Shown one piece after another: positions 33,583-42,167 of a stretch of DNA of 47,841 nt. The notes beneath the pieces are model-generated. The model made no database searches. It was not told the DNA's origin and saw only the letters and a program-made list of their open reading frames with translations. A program made the position numbers and the translations under genes. This DNA comes from Gemmatimonadota bacterium (GTDB taxonomy: Bacteria; Gemmatimonadota; Gemmatimonadetes; Longimicrobiales; Gaopeijiaceae), in assembly GCA_022822445.1 (NCBI GenBank), contig JAJEBR010000028.1:1-47841 (forward strand), given 5' to 3'. Position 1 is the first letter of the stretch. Every line of letters starts with the position of its first letter.

Positions 33583-36500
33583 ATGACCAGGACGCGTCCA
33601 ACTCCGTTCACCTTCGCCGCGCTGGCGGTGCTCACCATCGCCGCCGCCCTCGTCCCACCCACCCCCGCCCAGGCCCAGAACGGCGGCGCCCGCTTCTCCG
33701 AAGACCTCTTCGGCAGCCTGCGCTATCGTTACGTCGGTCCCTCGCGGGGTGGGCGCGTCACGGCCGTCGCGGGACACCGCGCCCACCCGTCCACCTTCTA
33801 CATGGGCGCCACCGGCGGCGGCGTCTGGAAGACCACGGACCGGGGCCACAACTGGCGCAACATCTCGGACGGCTACTTCGGGACCGGCTCGATCGGCGCG
33901 ATCCGGGTGGCGGATTCGGACCCGAACATCGTCTACGTGACGACCGGCTCCGACGGGCTGCGCAGCAACGTGATCATCGGCGACGGGGTCTACAAATCCA
34001 CCGACGCGGGCGAGACCTGGACGCACGTGGGGCTGGAGCTTACCGGGAACAGCGGCGCGGTCCTCATCCACCCCGAAAACCCCGACCTGGTCTACGTGGC
34101 GCAGATCGGCAATCCGTTCGCCCCGAACCCGGAGCGCGGGGTCTACCGCAGCCGCGACGGGGGTGCGAGCTGGGAGAACGTCCTCTTCGTCTCGGACAGC
34201 ACCGGCGCGGTCGATCTGGAATTCGCGCCCGACGACCCGAACACCATCTACGCGAGCATGTGGCGCGCCGAGCGCAAGCCCTGGACGATCATCTCCGGCG
34301 GACTTGAGGGCGGCGTCTACATTTCCCGGGACGGCGGCGACAGCTGGGAACAGGCCACGGCCGGCCTCCCGACCGGGCTGCGCGGCAAGTCCGACCTGGC
34401 GGTCAGCGCGGCCGATCCCGACCGCGTGTACGCGCTCATCGAGGCGCCCCCCGACACCGGCGGCGTCTACCGCTCCGACGACCGCGGCGCCACCTGGCGT
34501 CAGGTCACCGACTTCCAGCCGATCCTCAACCGGCCCTTCTACTACATGAATCTCGAGGGCCATCCGACCGATCCCGACAGGCTCTGGGGGATGGCCGAGG
34601 GCCACTGGATGAGCACCGACGGCGGCGTGAGCTGGCAGTCGCAGCGCACGCCCCACGGGGACAACCACGACCTGTGGATCAACCCGGACAACCCGCTCAT
34701 CATGATCCAGTCGAACGACGGGGGCGCCAACGTCTCGATCGATGGTGGCCAGACCTGGTCGACCCAGCTGAACCAGCCCACCGCCGAGCTCTACCAGGTG
34801 GACGTCTCGGACGACTTCCCCTACCGGCTCTACGCCGGCCAGCAGGACAATTCGACCATCTCGGTGCCCAGCCTGCCCGAGCGGTCGGTCCCCGGAGGGG
34901 CGCAGGGCGCCTGGGAAGCCCACGGCGGCTGCGAGACCGGTCCGGTGGTGCCCAAGCCCGGCGATCCGGACATCGTCTACGCCAATTGCAAGGGACGTTT
35001 CGGGCTCTACAACCGCAGAACGGGACAGGAGCAGCAGTACTACGTCGGCTTCGGGAACCTCTACGGCCACAATCCGCGCGACCTGGAGTTCCGCTTCCAG
35101 CGCGTCGTGCCGGTCCACGTTTCGCCGCACGACCCGGACAAGGTCTACCACGGTTCGCAGTTCGTGCACGTGAGCACCAACGGGGGGCAGCGCTGGGAGA
35201 CCATCTCCGGCGACCTGACCGCCTTCACCCCGGAGACGCAGGTCATTTCCGGGTATCCGATCACCATCGACGTGACCGGCGAGGAGCACTTCGCGGTCCT
35301 CTACGACATCCAGGAGTCGGTGCTGGAGCCCGGCGTGATCTGGGCGGGCGCGAACGACGGGCCGGTCCATGTCACCCGCGACGGCGGCGCCAACTGGACC
35401 GACGTGACGCCCCCCGGGATCGGCCCGTACGGACGCGTGCAGACGATCGAAGTGTCCCATCACGACCCGGCCAAGGCCTATGTCGCCATCCTCCGGTACA
35501 TGATGGGCGACTTCTCGCCGCACACCTACCGCACCGACGACTACGGCGCGACCTGGACGCGGATTACGACCGGCCAGAACGGCGTGCCGGGCAACCATCC
35601 CGTGCGCGTCGTGCGCGAGGACCCGGACCGCGAGGGACTCCTCTACCTCGGCACCGAGTTCGGGATGTTCGTCTCCTTCGACGACGGCCTTTCGTGGCAG
35701 CCCTTCCAGCTCAACCTCCCGGTGACGCCCGTCTCGGACATGAAGCTGGTGCACGGGGACCTGGTTTTGTCGACGATGGGCCGCGGGTTCTGGATCATGG
35801 ACAACGTGGCGCCGCTGCACGAGCTCAGCGACCGTGTAGCCAGCGCTAGCGCACACTTCTACGAGGTGGGCGACGTGTACAGATTGCGCTACGGCGGCGG
35901 CTTCGGGGGCGGACGCGGAGCCGGCGCCGAGGCGCGCCCGAGCTACCCGCCGGCGGGCGCCAACATCGACTACATGCTGGCAGACGACGTGGACGGCACG
36001 CTCACCCTCGACATCATGGATGCCGGCGGGAACCTGGTGCGGTCGTTCTCGAACGAGGGCCCCGGCGAATACACGGTCCCGGCCGAGCCCGGCATGCGCG
36101 AGTGGCGGCTGGAGCGCTTCGGCACGCCTCGGCTGGACGCGTCCGCGGGCACGCACCGCTTCACCTGGGACCTGTCACACCCCGGTCCCTGGTCTCCCAA
36201 CCCGGGTGCCGCCGGGCGCGGCGGCCCGATGGTGCCGCCGGGGACGTACACGGCACGCCTGTCCGCCGGCGACTGGAGCGCCAGCCACACCTTCGAGATC
36301 ATGCTCGACCCGCGCGTCGCGGCCGAGGGGATCGACGCGGACCTGGTTGAGCGCCAGGTTGAGTTCGCGCTGCAGGTGCGGGACGCGCTCAGCGAGGCGC
36401 GTCTGGCCGTGAACCGGATCAGCGAGGCGCGGCGGCGCGGCGGCGGCGAACTCGCCGACGAGATCGAGGCGGTGGAGAAGGAGCTGGTCACCGAGTCGCG

Positions 36501-36867
36501 CCGCTACTCGCGCCCCATGCTCGTCGACCAGCTGCAGTACCTGTACGGCAACCTGACCCGCGCCGACCAGGAGCCGGGCGAGGACGCGGTGAGGCGCTAC
36601 GGCCAGCTGAATACGGCGCTGCAGGAGCACATCCGGACGCTGGAGCGGTTGCTGCGGGCGACGATCTCGGATGGGGCGGCGGCCGGTGGAGCGGAGCCGG
36701 CGGTAGGCGCGGCGGTCGGGGCCGATGCGGCATTAGGCGCGGACGGGGAGGCGGCAGCGGCGCGTGCGTGGCGGGCGGCGGGCGCTACCATGCTCGGTTG
36801 GGCGCTTCCGCGGATGGGCAACGGCGCGGAGTCCTACTCATATACTCATATACTCATGAGTCGATAG
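33583..36867 (+). CDS. very large VPS10/BNR-repeat exported protein
   Basis: A 1094-residue exported protein with a signal peptide ending near TPAQAQNGG. Residues about 30-770 are BNR/sortilin-type propeller repeats with Asp-box motifs: GVWKTTDRGHNW, GVYKSTDAGETW, GVYRSRDGGASW, GVYISRDGGDSW, GVYRSDDRGATW, HWMSTDGGVSW and ISVPSLPERS. The C-terminal part has a FlgD-like immunoglobulin domain (DIMDAGGNLVRSF...PPGTYTARLSAGDWS) and helical segments. The last 80 residues are Ala/Gly-rich. The stop lies 10 bases beyond an 8-bp repeat (36836-36857). Homologues are usually annotated as glycosyl hydrolases, but no catalytic residues are visible; a secreted binding role is as likely. The SDR gene begins six bases after the stop. 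Confidence 0.85.
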   Translation: MTRTRPTPFTFAALAVLTIAAALVPPTPAQAQNGGARFSEDLFGSLRYRYVGPSRGGRVTAVAGHRAHPSTFYMGATGGGVWKTTDRGHNWRNISDGYFGTGSIGAIRVADSDPNIVYVTTGSDGLRSNVIIGDGVYKSTDAGETWTHVGLELTGNSGAVLIHPENPDLVYVAQIGNPFAPNPERGVYRSRDGGASWENVLFVSDSTGAVDLEFAPDDPNTIYASMWRAERKPWTIISGGLEGGVYISRDGGDSWEQATAGLPTGLRGKSDLAVSAADPDRVYALIEAPPDTGGVYRSDDRGATWRQVTDFQPILNRPFYYMNLEGHPTDPDRLWGMAEGHWMSTDGGVSWQSQRTPHGDNHDLWINPDNPLIMIQSNDGGANVSIDGGQTWSTQLNQPTAELYQVDVSDDFPYRLYAGQQDNSTISVPSLPERSVPGGAQGAWEAHGGCETGPVVPKPGDPDIVYANCKGRFGLYNRRTGQEQQYYVGFGNLYGHNPRDLEFRFQRVVPVHVSPHDPDKVYHGSQFVHVSTNGGQRWETISGDLTAFTPETQVISGYPITIDVTGEEHFAVLYDIQESVLEPGVIWAGANDGPVHVTRDGGANWTDVTPPGIGPYGRVQTIEVSHHDPAKAYVAILRYMMGDFSPHTYRTDDYGATWTRITTGQNGVPGNHPVRVVREDPDREGLLYLGTEFGMFVSFDDGLSWQPFQLNLPVTPVSDMKLVHGDLVLSTMGRGFWIMDNVAPLHELSDRVASASAHFYEVGDVYRLRYGGGFGGGRGAGAEARPSYPPAGANIDYMLADDVDGTLTLDIMDAGGNLVRSFSNEGPGEYTVPAEPGMREWRLERFGTPRLDASAGTHRFTWDLSHPGPWSPNPGAAGRGGPMVPPGTYTARLSAGDWSASHTFEIMLDPRVAAEGIDADLVERQVEFALQVRDALSEARLAVNRISEARRRGGGELADEIEAVEKELVTESRRYSRPMLVDQLQYLYGNLTRADQEPGEDAVRRYGQLNTALQEHIRTLERLLRATISDGAAAGGAEPAVGAAVGADAALGADGEAAAARAWRAAGATMLGWALPRMGNGAESYSYTHILMSR
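36836..36857. repeat. 8-bp tandem repeat (ACTCATAT)n at gene end
   Basis: About 2.75 copies of ACTCATAT lie inside the last codons of the VPS10/BNR gene (encoding YSYTHILM). A change of one unit would shift the frame and alter the C-terminus, and could move the stop into the following SDR gene. Confidence 0.85.
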
Positions 36868-36872
36868 CGCCG

Positions 36873-37649
36873 ATGGACCTGGGACTGGCGGGAAAGGTGG
36901 CGGTTGTCACGGGTGGCAGCCGCGGCCTCGGCTTCTACAGTGCGCGGGCGCTGGCGGCCGAGGGCGCCAGGATCGCGATCTGCGCGAGGGGGGAGGAGGG
37001 GCTGGCGGCGGCGGCCGCGACGCTGAGGGCGGATGGCGCGGAGGTGCTGACGGTGTGCTGTGATGTGGCGGAGGAGGGGGGGGCGGGGGCGCTGATCGAG
37101 GCCGTGCGGGAGCGCTACGGCGCCCTCGACGTGCTGGTGAACAACGTCGGGGGCAACCGACGGGGCCGTTTTGAGGAGACGAGCGACGAGGACTGGCTCG
37201 ACATCATTCAGCTCAACGTGCTGTCGGGGTTCCGGACCGCCCGGCTGGCGATCCCCATGATGCGCGCGCGCGGCGGCGGCTCGATCGTCTTCATCTCGTC
37301 GGTCTTCGGGCGCGAAAAGGGCGGCCCCGGGCTGTCGATCTACAACACGACCAAATCGGCGCTGATCTCGGCGGCCGGCATCATGGCGCTGGAGCTCGCG
37401 CCCGAGGCCATCCGCGTGAACTGCGTCGCGCCGGGATCGATCCGGTTTCCGGGCGGCAGCTGGGATAAGCGCGTGCAGGCCGACCCGGAAGGAATGCGCG
37501 CCTTCGTGAAGGCCAACCTGCCGCTCGGCAGGTTCGGGCGGGGGGAGGAGGTGGGGGACGTGGTGACGTTCCTTGCCTCGGAGCGGGCCAGTTTGATCAC
37601 GGGAGCGTGTATTGCGGTGGATGGGGCGCAGGGGAGGTCGCTGGTGTAG
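36873..37649 (+). CDS. short-chain dehydrogenase/reductase (SDR)
   Basis: A 258-residue classical SDR. The cofactor motif is VVTGGSRGLGFYSA (about residues 11-24), suited to NAD(P). NVGG replaces the usual NNAG (VNNVGGNR). The catalytic set is Ser in VFISSVFG with Y-x-x-x-K as YNTTKSA. The C-terminal SDR mark is ITGACIAVDGAQGRSLV. The substrate is unknown; it resembles 3-oxoacyl-ACP reductase-like members of many metabolic operons. It follows the VPS10/BNR gene by six bases, so it is probably co-transcribed. A second SDR at 41379 is not closely similar. Confidence 0.85.
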   Translation: MDLGLAGKVAVVTGGSRGLGFYSARALAAEGARIAICARGEEGLAAAAATLRADGAEVLTVCCDVAEEGGAGALIEAVRERYGALDVLVNNVGGNRRGRFEETSDEDWLDIIQLNVLSGFRTARLAIPMMRARGGGSIVFISSVFGREKGGPGLSIYNTTKSALISAAGIMALELAPEAIRVNCVAPGSIRFPGGSWDKRVQADPEGMRAFVKANLPLGRFGRGEEVGDVVTFLASERASLITGACIAVDGAQGRSLV

Positions 37650-37690
37650 GAGGCCAAGCCGGTGTTCCCAACGACGGACGCTCTCGGAAT

Positions 37691-37722
37691 GTCATGTGTA
37701 CATGTCAGAATGGAATGTTTAC
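37691..37722. promoter_or_regulatory. degenerate tandem dyad of the GTAA/TTAC family
   Basis: On the minus strand GTAA-ACATTCCA-TTCT (37722-37707) abuts GACA-TGTACACA-TGAC (37706-37691). One arm of the first unit fits the consensus fully. It lies in the AT-rich gap between the SDR and a small membrane protein, about 130 bases before the latter's start. Confidence 0.3.
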
Positions 37723-37853
37723 ACGACTTACTGAACGCCGGGATCATTGCCAAGTGTCCAACGTCTCGCTATTGTCACCTCATTGAACACGGATTGGAAC
37801 CGCCACGCAAGTTGCGGAATTGGGGGGGGCGTACCCCGGAAGAGAGAGGAATC

Positions 37854-38186
37854 ATGAGTGCCCAATGGTGGGAGACTTTCGGCGCCGTTGCCGGGGTGGT
37901 GGTCGCAATGGTGGCGGCGGCGGTCGGCGCCACCTGGTGGAGCGCCAGGGCGTCGAGGGCTGCGGCCGACGACCTTTACGACCGTCTGAAGGACAACGAC
38001 TTCAAGCATATCGAGGACTGGCTGGGGCAACTGGATAACCGTATAGGGCGGGTGGAGGAGCGGTTGAACGGTCGGATGGATGGGCTTGAGAAGCGCCTGG
38101 ATCGCGTGGAGGCGCGCCTGAGTACCAGGATGGAGGAAGGGTTCAGGGAATTGAAGGCGCTGATTCAGGGGTCGCAGGCGGTGTAG
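37854..38186 (+). CDS. small membrane-anchored coiled-coil protein
   Basis: A 110-residue protein with GAGAGGA before its ATG. A single N-terminal membrane helix (FGAVAGVVVAMVAAAVGATWW, residues about 9-29) is followed by a charged helical tail with heptad-like repeats (RIGRVEERLNGRMDGLEKRL, then LDRVEARLSTRM). This makes a bitopic protein with a cytoplasmic or periplasmic coiled coil. Similar short proteins occur beside many bacterial genes; the function is unknown. It runs toward the minus-strand YjbQ-like gene, only nine bases away. Confidence 0.7.
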   Translation: MSAQWWETFGAVAGVVVAMVAAAVGATWWSARASRAAADDLYDRLKDNDFKHIEDWLGQLDNRIGRVEERLNGRMDGLEKRLDRVEARLSTRMEEGFRELKALIQGSQAV

Positions 38187-38195
38187 GCCCCCGCC

Positions 38196-39302
38196 TCAGA
38201 CGAACCGCATCAGCCTCACGTCCAGCGCGCGCGTCTTCTCCTCGGCCCCCTTCCACTGCACCAGGATCGGGCTCTGGTAGGTGCCCCAGCCGATCTCGCC
38301 GGCGCCGTCGCCGCTGCGGTCCAGCACCGGGAGGCTGAACGCCCGCTTCATACGCAGGAAGTGTGACACGGGGAGCGCGACGGCCTTGTTCACGACACGC
38401 TCCACCACCGAGTCGCGCAGCCCGATCCGGTCGAGCACCTGGTTCAGCACCTGGACCGCGTCGAACTGCGCGAAGTTGATCGCCTTCGCGGGGATCGTGC
38501 GCGGGTCGCGCAGGACATCGCGCACGTCCTTCCCCGTCTGGGCCATGAAGCGGAACGGGTTCCTGAGCGCCTCCCGCAGGTCGTAGTTGATCAGCAGCGG
38601 CTCGTACTCGTTGACCGTCAGGCCCGCGTGCTCCTCGTCGTCGGCCAGCGACACGTCGAAGCGGCCGAACGCCACCTCGTGACGGGCCACCATCTGCTCC
38701 AGGGTGCCGATGAAGCCCAGGGCGGGATCGCGCAGGTTCAGGGCACCGATCGCGTGCGGCGACGACGGCACGGGAATCTCCATCCGCGCCACCTCCTCCT
38801 CGTCGCTGTAGGCGATCACCGAGGTGCGCCGGTGGCGGGTCCCGCCCAGATGCACGCCGTCAAGCTCCACGAACCAGACGGGCTCTCTGCCGCCGAGTTC
38901 ATAGGACGCGGAGTTCCGCAGGCCGGCACCGATGAAGGTGAGGTGCGAATCGGCGTTCAACGGCTCGGTGGCCTTCTGCTCCTCCGAAAGCTCGGTGCGC
39001 AGGTGCATCTGGTCGTGCACGTACCCGGCGTCGGGCGGGAACAGCTCGCGGAAGAGCTGCAGGTAGCCGCTTATGCCGCGCCCGTCGTGCTCGAGCAGCT
39101 CTGCGAGCCGCTGGTCCAGGTAGCCGGCGGTCGTGTGATTGGAGATGTAGAAGGACCGGGTGTACTTCGTGAAGTCGTCGCCGAATTCGTCGAGCAGCTT
39201 GCCGCGCACATCGGTAAGCTGGATGCGGGCGGCAGGCTTGATCCGCAAGGTGGCGTGGAAGGGGCCGTCGCCGAGCGTAGTGTGCCGGTCTATGAGAATC
39301 AC
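38196..39302 (-). CDS. YjbQ/UPF0047-like protein with long C-terminal extension
   Basis: A 368-residue cytoplasmic protein. The first half resembles YjbQ (UPF0047): the strand ARIQLTDVRGKLLDEFGDD, ISNHTTAGYLDQRLAELLEH, LNADSHLTFIGAGLRNS and VWFVELDGVHLGGTRHRRTS. YjbQ proteins are small beta-sheet trimers with a reported thiamin-phosphate synthase activity in E. coli mutants. The second half (about residues 195-368, with LREALRNPFRFMAQTGKDVR) is not known to me. The whole is more than twice the usual YjbQ length (about 135 residues). Downstream lie nine bases and then the opposite-strand small protein. Confidence 0.7.
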   Translation of the reverse strand: MILIDRHTTLGDGPFHATLRIKPAARIQLTDVRGKLLDEFGDDFTKYTRSFYISNHTTAGYLDQRLAELLEHDGRGISGYLQLFRELFPPDAGYVHDQMHLRTELSEEQKATEPLNADSHLTFIGAGLRNSASYELGGREPVWFVELDGVHLGGTRHRRTSVIAYSDEEEVARMEIPVPSSPHAIGALNLRDPALGFIGTLEQMVARHEVAFGRFDVSLADDEEHAGLTVNEYEPLLINYDLREALRNPFRFMAQTGKDVRDVLRDPRTIPAKAINFAQFDAVQVLNQVLDRIGLRDSVVERVVNKAVALPVSHFLRMKRAFSLPVLDRSGDGAGEIGWGTYQSPILVQWKGAEEKTRALDVRLMRFV

Positions 39303-39440
39303 TCTGACTCTACTCCTTTTGTTTCCAACACGTTAGCCAGACTGTGCGGTGCCCGGCAAGGTCCGGCGCTGAGAGCTCCGGCCCGCCACGGTGCTTGGCA
39401 GGCGGTCGTGCAAAGCCCATAGGTCTGCGCGGCCCGCGGG

Positions 39441-40781
39441 TCAGCGCGCCAGCGCCCCGTACACCAGCGCGCGCAGCTTCCCGTGGTCGTCGACCGGCCG
39501 CGGGCTCCGCAGCTGGGTGAAGTAGACCACAACCAACCGCTCGGCCGGATCGACCCAATATGTGGTGTGGTATGCGCCGCCCCAGCCGTAGTCCCCGACC
39601 GAACCGGGTGCGCCGGCCGCTCCGAGGTCCAGTCGGACCTGGAAGCCCAGGCCGAATCCGGTGCCGGGGCCCATGAGGTCGCCGATGTGGTTGGAGGTCA
39701 TCAGCTCGACGCTCGTGGGAGACAGGATGCGCGCTTGGCCCAGCGAGCCGCCGTTCAGCATCATCTGGAGGAAGCGGGCGTAGTCGCGGGCGGTCGAGAG
39801 CAGCCCGGCGCCGCCGGAGAAGCTGACGCGCGGACCGGAGGTATACTGGCCCTGCGTGTTCATCCCGGGGCCGTCGGGGGAGCGGATCAGGCTGCCCTCG
39901 CCGTCGTGGGAGTAGACCGTGGCCAGCCGCCGGATCCGGTCGGGGGGCAGGTAGAAAAAGGTGTCCTCCATCCCCAGTGGCTCGAAGATGCGCCGGTAGA
40001 GAAACTCGTCCAGGTTCATGCCGGAGACCGCCTCGACGAGCGCGCCGAGGATGTCGGTGGAGTAGCCGTAGACGAAGCGCGAGCCCGGCTGGGCCTGGAA
40101 GGGCAGCCCGGCCATGCGGTCGACGGTTTCCCGGATCGGCTCGTCGCGGTGCGCGAAATACCACCCGGTGATCTCGGCATCGCGCCACTGGTCGCCGCCG
40201 GGCCCGCCCCCGTACGCGACGCCAGCCGTGTGGGTGAGGAGGTCGCGGATTGTGATGCGCCGGTTGGCGCCGACGACCTCATACCCGGGGGTTTCGGTCC
40301 TCGGGACGGCCACGGTGGTGCGGGCGAAGGCCGGGAGATACCTGGCGACCGGGTCGGAGATCAGGAGTGCGCCTTCATCCTGGAGGATCATCACGGCCAC
40401 GCTCACGATCGCCTTCGACTGCGACGCGATGCGGAAAATCGCGTCCGTGCGCATCCTGTCCCCGGACTCGACGTCCCGATACCCGGCCGCCTTTTCGTAG
40501 ACGACCGCTCCGTCGCGCAGCACCATCAGCACTGTGCCGGGAAGGCTTCCGTCGGTGGTGTAGTCGTCGAGGAAGACATCGAGCCGGTCGATTCCTTCGG
40601 GTGCGAAACCGGCGACCTCCGGGTCGGCGCGCGGCAGCTCCTGGGCGGCTGTGGCCAGGGCACCGAACTGCGTGAGGAGGAGTGCCGCCGCGAAAAGCAT
40701 GCCCATGCGAAACAGGCCGGCGGCGGCGCCGGGCGTTGTGCGGAACCGCCCCGCTCCGCGCGTGTGAAGAGCTGTCGACAT
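39441..40781 (-). CDS. exported serine beta-lactamase-like hydrolase (EstB type)
   Basis: A 446-residue exported hydrolase with AGGAAGG before its ATG and a signal peptide ending near LATAAQE. The beta-lactamase/transpeptidase fold is clear: S-x-x-K as FRIASQSKAIVSVAV (about residue 120), a Y-x-S/N-like YGYSTDILGALVEA, and a third box in GDYGWGGAYHTTYW, where class C enzymes have K-T-G and esterases have H-x-G. It also has TIRDLLTHTAGV. These features fit EstB-type esterases and D-aminopeptidases more than true class C beta-lactamases. The following minus gene (38196-39302) lies 138 bases away. Confidence 0.85.
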   Translation of the reverse strand: MSTALHTRGAGRFRTTPGAAAGLFRMGMLFAAALLLTQFGALATAAQELPRADPEVAGFAPEGIDRLDVFLDDYTTDGSLPGTVLMVLRDGAVVYEKAAGYRDVESGDRMRTDAIFRIASQSKAIVSVAVMILQDEGALLISDPVARYLPAFARTTVAVPRTETPGYEVVGANRRITIRDLLTHTAGVAYGGGPGGDQWRDAEITGWYFAHRDEPIRETVDRMAGLPFQAQPGSRFVYGYSTDILGALVEAVSGMNLDEFLYRRIFEPLGMEDTFFYLPPDRIRRLATVYSHDGEGSLIRSPDGPGMNTQGQYTSGPRVSFSGGAGLLSTARDYARFLQMMLNGGSLGQARILSPTSVELMTSNHIGDLMGPGTGFGLGFQVRLDLGAAGAPGSVGDYGWGGAYHTTYWVDPAERLVVVYFTQLRSPRPVDDHGKLRALVYGALAR

Positions 40782-40908
40782 CGGTTTCCTTCCTGTCGGG
40801 ACCTCCGCTAGACTTGGGGCGCCCCGGCGTCGATTGCAAGGGTCCAACTTCGGTTGGAGCCGCTTCCGTGCCGCGCCACGTTACCCACAATGAACCTCAA
40901 GGTGTTCC

Positions 40909-41379
40909 GTGACAATACAGGAAACGCTCGTCTCCCAGCTTCGCGCTTCACTCAAGTACTTTCAGGCCACCGCGTCCACCTTCGCGGAAGAGGACTCCGG
41001 CTTCGCGCCCCAAAGCGAGCTCTACACGGTCGCCGGACACGTCGCCCATGCGGCGGACTCGGTCGACTGGTTTGTGGAGGGCGCATTCGGCGAGGGCTGG
41101 AACATGGACTTCGAAGGGATGATCGCGGCGGTGAAGGCCGTGACATCGCTCGACGAGGCCAATGCGTGGCTGGCTCGGGCCTACGAGGCGGCCATCGCGG
41201 CGGTCGAATCGGCTTCGGAGGAGGAGCTGCGGGCGTCGATTCCCGACAAGCGCATCATGGGGGGTGCGCCGCGGTACACGATCGTGAACGGCATCTCCGA
41301 CCACTCGGCCCACCATCGCGGCGCGCTCACGGTGTACGCCCGGCTGATGGGCAAGACGCCGAAGATGCCCTACAGCTGA
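40909..41379 (+). CDS. DinB-family protein
   Basis: A 156-residue four-helix DinB/YfiT-like protein starting at GTG 40909. Metal-binding histidines are seen in the helical motifs VAGHVAHAADSVDWFVEGAF and GISDHSAHHRGALTVYARLM. DinB-like proteins act as metal-dependent thiol transferases (bacillithiol or mycothiol S-transferases) or detoxifying enzymes; which applies is unknown. It opens an operon in which each gene overlaps the next: DinB, SDR, HyuAB, esterase. The overlap with the SDR is one base (TGATG). Confidence 0.82.
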   Translation: MTIQETLVSQLRASLKYFQATASTFAEEDSGFAPQSELYTVAGHVAHAADSVDWFVEGAFGEGWNMDFEGMIAAVKAVTSLDEANAWLARAYEAAIAAVESASEEELRASIPDKRIMGGAPRYTIVNGISDHSAHHRGALTVYARLMGKTPKMPYS

Positions 41380-42167
41380 TGATCTCGCTCGCGGGCAGGA
41401 CCGCCATCGTGACGGGGGCGGCGAGGGGGATCGGGGCCGCATGTGCGCGCGCTTTTGCCGAACACGGTGCCCGCGTGGTGCTCGCGGACGTTCGGGATGA
41501 AGAGTGCGCCGCCACGGCCGAGCAGGTCGCGGAGGACACGGGGCAGCCGACGGTTGCGGTGCGTGCCGATGTGAGCCGGGAGGAGGACTGCGCCGCGGTG
41601 CTTGAAGCCTGCCTTGATCGCTTCGGCGCCTGCGACATCCTCCTCAACAACGCGGGGATCATCGTCCCCGGCTCGATCCTGGACGGAACGGTGGAGGACT
41701 TCGACCGGGTGCTGGCGGTAAACCTGCGCGGCCCCTTCCTGCTCAGCCGGCTGGTGGCGCGGCACATGGTGGAGCGGGGCATCAAGGGCAGCATCATCCA
41801 CATGTCTTCGACGAATTCGGTCGTGGCCATCCCCGACCAGCTGCCGTACGCGGTTTCGAAGGGGGGGATCCAGCAGCTCACCCGGGTGATGGCGATGGCG
41901 CTCGCCCCACACGACATCCGCGTGAACGCCATCGGCCCCGGGACGATCCACACCGAGATGGCCAAGGTGACGATGAACGACGAGGAGGCGCGGCGCACGA
42001 TCATGTCGCGCACCCCGCTGGGCAGGCCCGGAGACCCGTCGGAGGTCGGAACCGTGGCGGTCTTTCTGGCCTCGGACTACGCGTCCTACCTGACCGGCGA
42101 GACGATCTTCCCGGATGGTGGCCGGCTGTCGCTGAACTACACGGTTCCGCTACGGGAAGATGGCTGA
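41379..42167 (+). CDS. short-chain dehydrogenase/reductase (SDR)
   Basis: A 262-residue classical SDR. The cofactor motif is AIVTGAARGIGAACA; an Asp follows the second strand (VVLADV), favouring NAD over NADP. It has LLNNAGI, the catalytic Ser in IHMSSTN and the Tyr-Lys pair in YAVSKGGI. The C-terminus is YLTGETIFPDGGRL. Its place between the DinB-like protein and the hydantoinase suggests it oxidises an intermediate in the same pathway. Its start shares a base with the DinB stop; its end overlaps the HyuAB start by eight bases, so all are translationally coupled. Confidence 0.88.
   Translation: MISLAGRTAIVTGAARGIGAACARAFAEHGARVVLADVRDEECAATAEQVAEDTGQPTVAVRADVSREEDCAAVLEACLDRFGACDILLNNAGIIVPGSILDGTVEDFDRVLAVNLRGPFLLSRLVARHMVERGIKGSIIHMSSTNSVVAIPDQLPYAVSKGGIQQLTRVMAMALAPHDIRVNAIGPGTIHTEMAKVTMNDEEARRTIMSRTPLGRPGDPSEVGTVAVFLASDYASYLTGETIFPDGGRLSLNYTVPLREDG

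Noticed and set aside
33391-36156. Very long minus-strand open frame opposite the VPS10/BNR gene
   Set aside because: It is a shadow in high-GC sequence; the plus-strand protein has a signal peptide and many Asp-box motifs.
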